DNA of 40,071 nucleotides, from contig JAJFIK010000016.1 in assembly GCA_021775005.1 (NCBI GenBank), forward strand, positions 1 through 40,071, written 5' to 3'. Below the pieces are notes generated by a model, which made no database searches, was not told the DNA's origin, and saw only the letters and a list, made by a program, of their open reading frames with translations. The stretch comes from Rhodospirillales bacterium. Lineage in GTDB: Bacteria; Pseudomonadota; Alphaproteobacteria; JAJFIK01. Positions 29,728-39,969 of this stretch are shown here, one piece after another. How positions within the stretch are numbered: position 1 is the stretch's first letter; the number at the start of each line of letters is the position of its first letter. Both the position numbers and the translations under genes were made by a program.

Positions 29728-30735
29728 ATGGTCGAGCGTTTGTTTAGCACCATCCCCATCCATCCGTTTTTAACCGCGGCGGCCGTCGCGTCGGTGATCA
29801 TTTTATTTGTGACCATTGCTGAAGTTGCCACCGGCCGCATGGATGACATTCTGGCGCCAGACGATTTCGACCCTTATGGGTATTTCCAGCTGCTCCTGCA
29901 CATACTGCTAGTGTTTTATATGCCCGCCGCGTTTGTAACCTTGGTGCGGTCCGCGCGCCGCAACGCCGCCAGATTGCTGCCTTTTGTGGAGCCCGCTGAG
30001 CATGTGAAGCAGAAACTCTCAAAGATTGGCCGCTATCCACAGCACTGGTATTTGCTCGCAGGCTTTTTTGGCGCAGTCTTTTTATTGATGACGCCATTTT
30101 TCAGCACGGAAGTTTGGCGTGATCATATCTATTCGCCATTTGCCATTGAATTCTACACAATTGAAGTTTGGGGCCACCGCATTTCTGAGCTTCTTATTGG
30201 GTTTTACGGTGGCGTGTGGATTTTTGCATCGATTACAGAAGCGCGCCGTTTCAGCGCGCTTGCGCGGCATGTGGTGCGGAGCGCCGTTTTTGACCCCAAG
30301 AGCCTTGTGCCGTTCACACAGTTGGGCCTGACGAATGTTTTGAATGGCGTGGGCATCCCCGTAATCTTGTCGCTGTTTTTGTTTGGGTCGGGGCTGCTGT
30401 ATTTGGTCCTTGGCGTTGGGCTCCTTACATTGCTGGTGGCGATTGTCGGCATGATCTGGCCCATCCAGGGCATTCACCGGCAGATCAAAAATGCCAAGCA
30501 TGAGAAACTGGACTGGGTTAACGCCGAGCTGGCGCGTGAGCGCGAGGTTATCGTAGACGGCGGCGGTGAGCGATTCCCGCAACTCATGGCCTATCGCAGC
30601 TATATTGAGTCAATCCGCGAATGGCCCCTTGATGGCTCTACCATGACGCGGCTTGGGTTTTACCTCGGCATTCCGGCGATCTCCTGGTCCGGCGCGGCGC
30701 TCGTTGAGCGCCTCATAGACTCAGCACTGGGCTAG
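29728..30735 (+). CDS. Multi-pass membrane protein of unknown function
   Basis: A 335-residue protein with no function that I recognise. Hydrophobic segments are seen at about 13-34 (AAAVASVIILFVTIAEVA), 54-75, 103-122, 155-175 and a long one at about 215-260 (IPVILSLFLFGSGLLYLVLGVG), plus a weak one near the end. This suggests five to six membrane passes with a charged loop after residue 260. The frame is open back to an ATG at 29632 inside kdsA. The start at 29728 is preferred because the N-terminal extension is Arg/Pro-rich and overlaps kdsA. It lies between kdsA and eno on the same strand, with 69 bases to eno. Confidence 0.75.
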   Translation: MVERLFSTIPIHPFLTAAAVASVIILFVTIAEVATGRMDDILAPDDFDPYGYFQLLLHILLVFYMPAAFVTLVRSARRNAARLLPFVEPAEHVKQKLSKIGRYPQHWYLLAGFFGAVFLLMTPFFSTEVWRDHIYSPFAIEFYTIEVWGHRISELLIGFYGGVWIFASITEARRFSALARHVVRSAVFDPKSLVPFTQLGLTNVLNGVGIPVILSLFLFGSGLLYLVLGVGLLTLLVAIVGMIWPIQGIHRQIKNAKHEKLDWVNAELAREREVIVDGGGERFPQLMAYRSYIESIREWPLDGSTMTRLGFYLGIPAISWSGAALVERLIDSALG

Positions 30736-30765
30736 GGTCTTTCGCGCGGGGCCCCAATCGGCTAA

Positions 30766-32589
<1,824 letters not shown>

Positions 32590-32618
<29 letters not shown>

Positions 32619-33423
32619 CGCTGCTACTTTCGGGTTTCCTATTCAACGAATTGATAGTCACTGCCTTCCAATCGATATGGATAGGGCCCGACGAGGCAGA
32701 GATCCGTTGGCCCCACACAGTTTTCGTCTGGGATGAGGTATCCGCTGATACGAATCGGGCGATCGTTTTCGAAATGGGCCTGTCATTGTGAATATCGCCC
32801 CAATCGATCCGTGCGGCTGGCGCATCTATAGGTTCAGTTGTGTCTCTGACATGGAGCTCGTCGTCAATCCATCGGGCAATAGCATTCGTGCATATGTGCT
32901 CATAGGCGAATATGAGTGGCTGTGCCGTTAGCTGGCTGAAGTTGACTAACCGGCACCGCTCCATCTGAAGGTTCCGTACTGATATCTGCAATTCCTGTGC
33001 AGTGAATACCAGATTGGATGGGCCATCCCAACACGGGGATAGTTGATCCCATTTAGCATCTGCGCATTCGGCCGGCGTTGACGCAACGCCGATAGCTCTT
33101 ACCCTCGCGCCCGATGAATGTTCAGACAGTCGTTCGGGCGATACTAAAAGTATTTGACGTGCTTGAGAGGGTTCGTCGGACCGTCCGGCGACCGCAACAT
33201 AGTTGAAGGTCGAACTTCGTCCGAGGTAGCCTTCTATGCAAACCAAGTCGCCAATGTGGTTGCGTAATGTAACATCAAAGTTTGATGAGATGGGATTGGC
33301 ACACAAGTTCTCTTCGCTCAGTTGTGTTGATTCGCTCTCCGGCGAACATGCGGAACCAAAGAGCGCCAGCAAGACCAATGTGGTCGCTGTGCCCAACAAG
33401 TTTGCGCCTGATCCCCTAGCCAT
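32590..33423 (-). CDS. Two-module C-x20-C lipoprotein, frameshifted near its 3' end
   Basis: Lipoprotein signal LFGSAC, then module 1 (CANPISSNFDVTLRNHIGDLVC, then VRAIGVASTPAEC with CWDG) and module 2 (CRLVNFSQL...YEHIC). It aligns through most of its length with the protein at 39169-39948. After IDWGDIHND the frame drifts into unrelated residues and overlaps the GNAT gene by 29 bases. Reading on in the other frame from about 32781-32785 gives QAHFENDRPIRISGYLIPDEN, CVGPTDLCLVGPYPY and a TAG at 32639-32641, which matches the paralog's end. One missing base (or two extra) near 32782 explains this. The repaired gene would be 32639-33423. AGGAG lies 8 bases before the ATG at 33423. Function is unknown; the gene may be a pseudogene, or the shift may be a sequencing error. 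Confidence 0.8.
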
Positions 33424-33540
33424 TAATGTTTCTCCTGCTCTCAAAATCGCCTGACCAGACCCGAAGGTGTCTTGATGAGTAACGGGGCTTGCCGTGCAAG
33501 AATGTCATCGCCATGCCCATTTCTTCCTGTACTCATGTTC

Positions 33541-34224
33541 TCATTTAATCGCTCCCGCCGTCCTGCCTGGCGGGCAACATGCGGGCCGCCTGCGCGGCTG
33601 GCTTGGGGGTGCCGTTGCTAAGAGAACGTGGATTGATGAAACCAGAGGCTCACGGAACCGAAACTCAAATCCGGCCGGACCGTTTTGGAAGTAATAGCGA
33701 ATATCACTAACTTGGTGCCATTCCCGGCGAGTTCCTTCTAGAGTGAGGGTCTCACCCGTTCGCTTGTCGAGGACGTATGCAACCGCAATCTCATACGCAC
33801 TCGGAGAGACATCCGCACGCCCTATCCATGTTGCGGCATCAAATATTGCACGTTTTCGCGCTCGGTCAATTTCGGTAAGTGTAATGTGGGGATTTTCTAC
33901 CTCCGATGAACTTGATCGCCCGATTTGTAGTTCCGCCTGTCGGGCTTCATCAAAGGAAATTGGCGGGCGAATTCTAACGTCATACAAATCGCTGCCTGAG
34001 CGGTCATGCGGATGTATGGCAATGCCTGTATCAGTAATGCTCAATGTACCCACTGTGCACACAACCTGCTCGTTGTAGGAAATGGGGTCCGCATATATCG
34101 CATCGATCGATACTTCTTGGCAGGCCAGATGCTCCTGGGGGTCTTGCCTGCCTCGTTGCTCACAGGCGGTAAGTGATGTCGCCAATCCAACGATCACCCA
34201 AAGCCGCAGCATTGAACAACTCAT
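33541..34224 (-). CDS. Single-module C-x20-C lipoprotein, function unknown
   Basis: A 227-residue protein from the ATG at 34224, where GGAGGGG is placed 7 bases upstream. The frame is open further, but without a ribosome site. The signal ends at SLTAC (lipobox; lipidated Cys 21). The mature N-terminus carries one copy of the module: CQEVSIDAIYADPISYNEQVVC with Cys exactly 21 apart, then TVGTLSI. The second Cys pair of the module is missing and the remainder (about 75-200) is not recognisable. The last 25 residues are Pro/Arg/Cys-rich and look non-globular, so the 3' end may be degraded. Same strand as its relatives on both sides. Confidence 0.7.
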   Translation of the reverse strand: MSCSMLRLWVIVGLATSLTACEQRGRQDPQEHLACQEVSIDAIYADPISYNEQVVCTVGTLSITDTGIAIHPHDRSGSDLYDVRIRPPISFDEARQAELQIGRSSSSEVENPHITLTEIDRARKRAIFDAATWIGRADVSPSAYEIAVAYVLDKRTGETLTLEGTRREWHQVSDIRYYFQNGPAGFEFRFREPLVSSIHVLLATAPPSQPRRRPACCPPGRTAGAIK

Positions 34225-34387
34225 ATCAACCCCTCCGCATGTCATCCATCGAATCGTATGTGCGTGCATCGTCGAAGACGCGACCTCCAGGCATGTCTGG
34301 TGTCGCCACGATTGGCTTCATTGTTCTGCCGACTTCCACCGCTTCGTGGGAAGCAGCATCGGCCGCAATTTGCTCGGAGATTTGTCA

Positions 34388-35602
34388 TTATTGCGCCATT
34401 GGCTCAACGGCGAATATCCACCAATGAAAATGGGGATGACAAGCGAGGCTATCTTCGGGGTTCAGCTCAACGTCACGACGCATGGGGTGGCCTTCAATAA
34501 GGCATTCCTCATAGGTATCGAAGTAACCGATGAACGACATTTGTGTGCTACCGTTCGTCAAACTCTCCTGCATGCCACTTGGGGTGTCTTGCGTTACGGG
34601 TCGGGCAAGAAGGTTAGCTGATCCAGTAATGGGATCGACTGTGAAATGTTCAATTTCACCGTTTTCATAATGGTACGCGGTAAATTCTGCTGATGAACAG
34701 ATCACTTGCCCCTCGTGCGCGGCGGGATCGCCATAGACATCAGCCAATTCGACTGTTTGGCAGTTTGCCGCCGGGTCAACGCGCGATGTCCACTGAAGTT
34801 CCAGAACGTTGAGGCCAAACGGCGGTGTACACACTGGATACTCAGGAACGCCTCCCCCCAAAGTCATTTGCACGCTGGGGCCGCATTCGTGATTGACTGT
34901 TAGAATACCCGCTACATCAAATTGGCTTTGTGGTGCATGCATTGTATCAAATTCCGCATAGGCAGAATATTCCAGGTCCATGCGATGGGTTGTGTGTGCA
35001 TCAATTGCCATGCCCAATGGGACCGCAATCAAAAAGTCGTCCTGCCAAGCGATCTCGCCGCTGGTACACAATAGTTGACCGTCGAACGCCGCTGGGTCCT
35101 CATAGATTTCCTCAATCGGTACATGTTGGCATTCAGACCAGGCATCGTAGCGTTCAAGAATTTCGATAACGGCATTGTTGAAAGTGGCCGGAAGGTTTGT
35201 AGGAAAGCATCCGCGAAGATGTGGTTCTGGTTCATCTGCATTGTAGATGGATGCGCAATGTTCATCCAGTTGAAAGACACCTTCAATACGCAGCACGTCA
35301 CGTTGACGTATTCCGCGCGCCAGCAATTCTTCATGGGTAAGAGGGATGCTTAACCGCGCACCTTGCGACCAGCTGGCCTCCCGTTCGAGAGTGGTCAGCA
35401 GTTTGGTACTATAGCCAAGGTCTGCAAGGCCTTGGGTGCAGATGTAGTGACCATCAAACGCAAATGGATCATCCAACAACGCTTCGAGGGGAACGTCTTC
35501 GCAGGCAAGGGCGCTGCTGTCATCTGCAGGGTTGCATGACACCAAAACGAAGAACCCGAGCATAAGAAAAGACACGTGGGTCGTTGAATGCAGTTCTACC
35601 AT
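34388..35602 (-). CDS. Three-module C-x20-C lipoprotein, function unknown
   Basis: A 404-residue protein with a lipoprotein signal (FFVLVSC, Cys 23). Three tandem modules of about 122 residues begin at Cys 34, 158 and 281. The first Cys pairs are C34-C55, C158-C179 and C281-C302, always 21 apart, with consensus Cxx[VA]x[LI]xx[LIV]xxDPxxF/H. Each module has a second half with a [VI]xGx[LF] strand and another Cys pair (C116-C132, C240-C258, and one near the end). An OB-like beta-barrel is plausible from the strand pattern, but this is only inference. GGAG lies 9 bases before the ATG. It starts 30 bases after the JAB-like gene, which suggests one transcript. No known function is recognised. Confidence 0.78.
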   Translation of the reverse strand: MVELHSTTHVSFLMLGFFVLVSCNPADDSSALACEDVPLEALLDDPFAFDGHYICTQGLADLGYSTKLLTTLEREASWSQGARLSIPLTHEELLARGIRQRDVLRIEGVFQLDEHCASIYNADEPEPHLRGCFPTNLPATFNNAVIEILERYDAWSECQHVPIEEIYEDPAAFDGQLLCTSGEIAWQDDFLIAVPLGMAIDAHTTHRMDLEYSAYAEFDTMHAPQSQFDVAGILTVNHECGPSVQMTLGGGVPEYPVCTPPFGLNVLELQWTSRVDPAANCQTVELADVYGDPAAHEGQVICSSAEFTAYHYENGEIEHFTVDPITGSANLLARPVTQDTPSGMQESLTNGSTQMSFIGYFDTYEECLIEGHPMRRDVELNPEDSLACHPHFHWWIFAVEPMAQ

Positions 35603-35632
35603 CGGATGTCACTCCAATCTCTCATGTCTCTA

Positions 35633-36244
35633 TCAGCTGAATTGCTGATAGTTTCGGCCTCTGTGCGGGAAGTAGTTGTTCGCACCGTACTTGATGTAAA
35701 CCGGCGCAGTCTCAAGTAGGCCCTCGTCGTTTCTGCTTAATCCTCTTCTTGAGCGGGGTGGCTCACCTCTATTCCTTGCCGGGTGGCTATGGCCCCAAAC
35801 GAGCACCCAGAAAGGACGGGCCGTATAGTTGTTTGCAGAATATTCAAAATGCGCTTCGCCTTGGCTGTCATAGTAACCGCGTCCGGCATTGCTTCCGGAA
35901 AGTCGAAGGATTTCTCCAGTGTCAGTGTAGTAGAGCTCCAAATAGCCCTCCTCCAATGCGCCTGGTGACATGTCCGCATTGCTAAGCGCTGATCTTGCGT
36001 TTCGCTCAGCTTGCCTTCGCAGGGTCTCAAGGTGGGTATGCGAGACGTCTACGTTCGATGCTGCCTCGCCCTGTTTGTTGAGGCCGTGCGGTTTGCCGAG
36101 TTTTGAAGCCGATGTCGTCTTTGCGAACGAATTCCGTTTGCCAAAGCTGCTGGGCTTCTTGGCCATCTTCTGCTCCGGATCAAATGGTTCCATGCCGAGC
36201 GCTTTGCGCATGGCCTCACCAACGGTTTTTCCCTCATAGCGCAT
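35633..36244 (-). CDS. Small JAB/DUF4329-like protein (putative metallopeptidase-type or toxin-type domain)
   Basis: A 203-residue protein with no signal peptide. GGAGG sits 7 bases before the ATG at 36244, so this start is chosen over one 16 codons upstream. Residues 1-65 are basic and Ser/Lys-rich (GKTVGEAMRKALGMEPFDPE at the front). The second half has two-strand segments (YLELYYTDTGEILRLSG) and then WVLVWGHSHPARNRG with SRNDE: H152, H154, P155, S170 and D173. This resembles the HxHP...SxxD metal site of JAMM/JAB proteins and the C-terminal DUF4329 domain of polymorphic toxins. The tail PVYIKYGANNYFPHRG would fit the latter. A catalytic Glu upstream is not certain. It is directly upstream of the three-module lipoprotein gene. 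Confidence 0.6.
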   Translation of the reverse strand: MRYEGKTVGEAMRKALGMEPFDPEQKMAKKPSSFGKRNSFAKTTSASKLGKPHGLNKQGEAASNVDVSHTHLETLRRQAERNARSALSNADMSPGALEEGYLELYYTDTGEILRLSGSNAGRGYYDSQGEAHFEYSANNYTARPFWVLVWGHSHPARNRGEPPRSRRGLSRNDEGLLETAPVYIKYGANNYFPHRGRNYQQFS

Positions 36245-36459
36245 CTTGGTTCCTCCTCTTGGCGCCGCCCAAATATAGGGGCTGAAGGACACATCCTATG
36301 GCTGCGGAGAAGCGCGGGAATAACTTTTAGCATATGCTCGTGATGTCCCGCAAATGCACAAAATGTGCGCCGGGCCGCGCCGCGCCTGCCTTACAATGTT
36401 GAGCGCGGGCAACGAATTCTATCCACGCCCTATGCCACCGTTCCGCCAATGATGCCGCA

Positions 36460-36487
36460 TTGGCGCGCGCCGGGCATTGGGTATACT
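36460..36487 (+). promoter_or_regulatory. Candidate sigma-70 promoter of the acylase gene
   Basis: TTGGCG (36460-36465) and TATACT (36482-36487) are 16 bases apart, 27 bases before the acylase ATG. This is a good vegetative-type pair; the expected transcript start is about 36494, giving a short leader that contains the GGAGG ribosome site. Confidence 0.5.
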
Positions 36488-36513
36488 GCGCCCACCATGC
36501 AACGGAGGCCCCC

Positions 36514-38703
36514 ATGATACTGCGTATTCTCACATTGGCATTTGCGGCAGCGCTGCTCGCGGCCTGCGGCGATGCGGAACAATCGGCAACGGACACCGAG
36601 ACGAGTGCGACGGAGATTGACCTCAGCCGTATTACCAACATTCGCTGGGACGAATGGGGCGTGCCGCATGTCGAAGCCGCCAGCACCGAAGGTCTATTCT
36701 ATGGTCTTGGCTGGTCGCATATGCAGCTTCATGGGGATTTGATTTTAGAGCTTTATGGTCGCGCACGGGGGCGGGCCGCTGAATACTGGGGCGCTGAGTT
36801 TCTTGAACGCGATCAGCTCACCCATTTGGCCGGAGTTCCCGCCCGCGCAGAAGCATGGTGGGATGCGCAGTCAGAGGAATATCAAAACTTCCTCATCGCT
36901 TACACCCAAGGCATGAATGACTATGCCGCCGCGCATCCAGAGGCGCTGAATGATGAGCGCGAACGCGCGCTGCCTATCTTGCCCACCGATCCACTGGCCC
37001 ACACCCAATGGGCGATCCATTTAACCTTCGTTGCGCGCGGCCTTGAGGACGAAGCAGCCGCCTGGACCGCCGCGGTGCAAGCGGGCGCGGGCATGTCGCC
37101 CACGGCGGTTTCTGAACCCGCCCCTGTAAGGCAACCTGAGGGCGACAAAGAGCGCGGCTCCAACGCTTGGGCGGTGGCGCCATCACGGTCGACGAGTGGC
37201 AACGCCATGCTGCTCGCCAATCCGCACCTGCCGTGGTTCGACCTGTTTTTCTTTACCGAGGCGCATTTGAGCGGCCCGGATTTAAACGCCTATGGCGTGA
37301 CCCTTTTGGGGACGCCGTTTCTGGCCATCGCCTTTAATGACTATCTCGGCTGGACCCACACGGTGAATACCTATGACGGTATGGACACCTATGATCTTCA
37401 GCTCAGCGCCAGTGGCGGTTATATGCTCGATGGCGAAGACACCGCCTTTGATGTCTCCACCGTGACGATCAACGTGTTGCAAGACGATGGCAGCCTTGCC
37501 GAAGAAACCGTCACCATTATGAATTCGCTGTTTGGGCCGGTGTTCGCTATGGAGGGTGATCGGGCGCTGGCGTTGCGCATTGCCGGGCTCGAAGGCGCGC
37601 AGATATTTTCGCAATATGTGGAGATGGGTCGCGCTAGAAACCTGGATGAATTTACCGCCGCCGTTTCGGCCCTGCAGATGCCCATGTTCAATACCATCTA
37701 TGCCGATCGCCATGGCGACATTGGTTATTTCTTCAATGCGGCAATGCCGCAACGTAACGGGGGTGACGTCGCCTATTGGGGCCAAACCGTGCCGGGCAAC
37801 ACCCGCGACACCCTTTGGACTGAATACCACGCCTTTGCTGAACTGCCCCGGTTCCGCAATCCGCCAAGCGGCTTTTTGCAAAATGCCAATGATCCGCCCT
37901 GGACCTCCACCTTCCCGCAAATCCTGAACGCGCGCGACTATCCGGCCTATTTCGCGCCGGAGGGCATGGCCTTTCGCCCGCAACATTCTGCACGATTGTT
38001 GATGGCAGATGACGACATCAGCTTTGATGAATTGGTGACCTACGCCAATGACACAACATCTGAGACCGCACGGCGCATTATGCCTGATCTGATCGCCATC
38101 TTGCGCCGCGTGGGCGATGGCCGGCTTGTTGAGGCAGCCGATGTGCTTGACGCATGGGACGGGCAAACTCTCAGCGCAAGCGAAGGCGCGGTTTTGTTTC
38201 ACAACTGGGTCATTGCCATGGGACGGGACGGCGTGTTTGCAGAGCCCTGGTCAGCAACCGAGCCACTGGCAACACCGCGCGGCATCGCAGACCCTGGCGC
38301 GGCCATCGCCGGCATGCGCGGAGTGATCGCGCAAATGGATGAAGCAGGCCAGCCGCTCAATGTGCCGTGGGGGGATGCGCGGCGCATTATCTATGGCCCG
38401 CACAATTTGCCTTCAAGCGCGGGCAGTGGTGCCATCGGATCGTTCCGCGTGGGCGGGTGGCGCCCCTCAGGTCAGCCCGGTGTCATGGTCAACATTTCCG
38501 GCACGAGTTATGTCGCGGCCATTGAATTTGGTGCTGAGATCCGGGCGCGCGGCTACCTCGCCTATGGCAACGCGACGCAAGACGGGCACCCAAATATGGG
38601 CGACCAGGTACCGCTTTATTCAGAAGGCACATGGCGTGACATTCATTTCTATCCCGATGAGGTGGAAGCCCACACTGTGCTGCTGGAAGAGCTGACCTAT
38701 TAA
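36514..38703 (+). CDS. Penicillin acylase family (Ntn-hydrolase) lipoprotein
   Basis: A 729-residue exported amidase. The lipoprotein signal ends at LLAAC (Cys 18). The N-terminal alpha chain runs to about 215. The precursor is expected to cut itself between Gly 215 and Ser 216 in DKERGSNAWAVAP, which frees Ser as the N-terminal nucleophile of the beta chain. NPHLPW, GTPFLAIAFNDYLGWTHTVN and the later NANDPPWTS are conserved in the family. Possible substrates include acyl-homoserine lactones, beta-lactams or other N-acyl compounds. The sequence does not decide, but aculeacin/PvdQ-like secreted acylases are the nearest type. GGAGG lies 5 bases before the ATG; earlier in-frame codons lack a signal. 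Confidence 0.9.
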   Translation: MILRILTLAFAAALLAACGDAEQSATDTETSATEIDLSRITNIRWDEWGVPHVEAASTEGLFYGLGWSHMQLHGDLILELYGRARGRAAEYWGAEFLERDQLTHLAGVPARAEAWWDAQSEEYQNFLIAYTQGMNDYAAAHPEALNDERERALPILPTDPLAHTQWAIHLTFVARGLEDEAAAWTAAVQAGAGMSPTAVSEPAPVRQPEGDKERGSNAWAVAPSRSTSGNAMLLANPHLPWFDLFFFTEAHLSGPDLNAYGVTLLGTPFLAIAFNDYLGWTHTVNTYDGMDTYDLQLSASGGYMLDGEDTAFDVSTVTINVLQDDGSLAEETVTIMNSLFGPVFAMEGDRALALRIAGLEGAQIFSQYVEMGRARNLDEFTAAVSALQMPMFNTIYADRHGDIGYFFNAAMPQRNGGDVAYWGQTVPGNTRDTLWTEYHAFAELPRFRNPPSGFLQNANDPPWTSTFPQILNARDYPAYFAPEGMAFRPQHSARLLMADDDISFDELVTYANDTTSETARRIMPDLIAILRRVGDGRLVEAADVLDAWDGQTLSASEGAVLFHNWVIAMGRDGVFAEPWSATEPLATPRGIADPGAAIAGMRGVIAQMDEAGQPLNVPWGDARRIIYGPHNLPSSAGSGAIGSFRVGGWRPSGQPGVMVNISGTSYVAAIEFGAEIRARGYLAYGNATQDGHPNMGDQVPLYSEGTWRDIHFYPDEVEAHTVLLEELTY

Positions 38704-38707
38704 AGTC

Positions 38708-38721
38708 TTAACGCGCGTTAA
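38708..38721. promoter_or_regulatory. 14-bp perfect palindrome TTAACGCGCGTTAA upstream of ftsB
   Basis: The palindrome lies 4 bases after the acylase stop and 75 bases before the ftsB ATG. It overlaps a possible -35 (TTAACA, 38718-38723) with a GATAAT at 38739-38744 (spacing 15). TTAA half-sites are reminiscent of CtrA targets, but the spacing is 6 rather than the consensus 7. It may be an operator for ftsB. Confidence 0.35.
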
Positions 38722-38795
38722 CACATTGATAGATCAGGGATAATTGCCGCACAAAGCTTGACCCAGCGAATCACCCGTGATTCTCTCACGAGGTC

Positions 38796-39110
38796 ATGAG
38801 CGAGCGAAATAGATCAGCAAGTTGGGGCCAAGTCGCGCTGTTAGCGGGGCTTTTAGCGGCGTTTGTCTACACCGGCCACAACGCCCTTATCGGCGCTCAC
38901 GGGCTTTTGGCGCTCGTGGATAATTCTCAAGAGATTGCGGCGTTGGAAATTGAACGTGATCGCCTTGGCGCAGAGCACGCGCGCATGGCCCGGGATGTTC
39001 AGCTTCTCAGCCCGCCCATGGTGGATCGCGACTTGCTTGATGAGCGCGCCCGCACCGAGCTTGGCTTTGTAAGAGACAACGAGCAGGTTATCTTCCGCGG
39101 TCGGGAGTAG
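38796..39110 (+). CDS. ftsB: Septum formation initiator FtsB/DivIC family
   Basis: This is a small bitopic cell-division protein that links FtsL and FtsQ in the divisome. It has 104 residues. A membrane helix covers about 11-28 (WGQVALLAGLLAAFVYTG). It is followed by the short coiled coil LALVDNSQEIAALEIERDRLGAEHARMARDVQLL and the family-end motif DLLDERARTELGFVRDNEQVIF. In many alphaproteobacteria this gene stands just after eno and before pdhA. Here about 6 kb of other genes separate it from eno, and a reverse-strand lipoprotein gene follows. Confidence 0.93.
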   Translation: MSERNRSASWGQVALLAGLLAAFVYTGHNALIGAHGLLALVDNSQEIAALEIERDRLGAEHARMARDVQLLSPPMVDRDLLDERARTELGFVRDNEQVIFRGRE

Positions 39111-39168
39111 GGGCGGTCAAAACATCGCTCTCAGGCCAAACTTCAACATACCGATATTGTAGCGATTC

Positions 39169-39948
39169 CTATTCGCTTAGAGTTGCCGTGGCATCAGTGA
39201 ATTCAAAAGGTCTTGGTGTGAAGAGGCAGAGGGTTTGCGGACCGACGCAACTTTCGTCGGGCACTAAGAGCCCTTCGAGATGAATTTGAACTCCACTTTG
39301 AAAATTGTACTCGCGCAAGGCCCCCCAGTCGATCACGTGATTTTCGAGGTCATCGAGCGATCGTGCTGGTAGTATGTTGATCATATCTCCTTGGATACGG
39401 ACAATACCATCCGCGCAAATGTACTGGTACGCGAACTGAAGTGGATCTTTGAGGATCAAATCAATGGGAGCCATTTGGCACCCTTCTTCAGCATAATTGC
39501 GTGCTTCGATTTGAACTTCGTAAACTTCCAAAAAGACATTGGTGCTTCCGTCCCAACAAGGCGAGTCATCTTGCAGGCCTTCTTCGTGACAACCACTTGG
39601 GCGCGCGACCGTTCCAATTGCTCGAATGCGGCTTGCGGTTTGATAATGCGAGAGGTCATCGTCCGCTACTAGAAGTACGCGGCGGGTTTCATCTTCAGCG
39701 CTTCGTTCTGCGGCTATGGCAACAAAATCAAATGTGGTGCTTCGCCCTAAGTACCCTTCAACGCAAACAACATCGCCTTCCCGTGGAACCAATGTATCAT
39801 GAAAATTTTCAGTGATTGCATTCGCGCAAAGTGCAGCAGATCGTTCGCCAAGACCATAGATCGGCGACGTGCAGGCGGTGACCAATGCGGACATCAAGCA
39901 TGCAAGGACAAAGGGAATCGGTCGGGCGAAACGCAGTGTAAATAGCAT
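39169..39948 (-). CDS. Two-module C-x20-C lipoprotein (intact paralog)
   Basis: A 259-residue protein with the lipoprotein signal ALVTAC (Cys 26). Module 1 starts CANAITENFHDTLVPREGDVVC and continues VEGYLGRSTTFDFVA..., RIRAIGTVARPSGC and PCWDG. Module 2 starts CQMAPIDLILKDPLQFAYQYIC and ends LEGLLVPDES, CVGPQTLCLFTPRPF. Both first Cys pairs are 21 residues apart. It is the full-length relative of the frameshifted gene at 32590-33423 and shows what that gene's end should be. AAGGA is 8 bases before the ATG. Function is unknown; an exported OB-like barrel is possible (inference). Confidence 0.78.
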   Translation of the reverse strand: MLFTLRFARPIPFVLACLMSALVTACTSPIYGLGERSAALCANAITENFHDTLVPREGDVVCVEGYLGRSTTFDFVAIAAERSAEDETRRVLLVADDDLSHYQTASRIRAIGTVARPSGCHEEGLQDDSPCWDGSTNVFLEVYEVQIEARNYAEEGCQMAPIDLILKDPLQFAYQYICADGIVRIQGDMINILPARSLDDLENHVIDWGALREYNFQSGVQIHLEGLLVPDESCVGPQTLCLFTPRPFEFTDATATLSE

Positions 39949-39969
39949 GCTCGATGTCCTTGTCTTTAT

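Noticed and set aside
37282-38202. A 306-codon open frame on - opposite the acylase gene
   Set aside because: Antisense to a well-supported Ntn-hydrolase with clear motifs; no ribosome site and no recognisable domain.
38708-38721. Canonical CtrA box in front of ftsB
   Set aside because: The two TTAA halves are 6 bases apart, not 7, so a standard CtrA site is not claimed; only the palindrome is reported.
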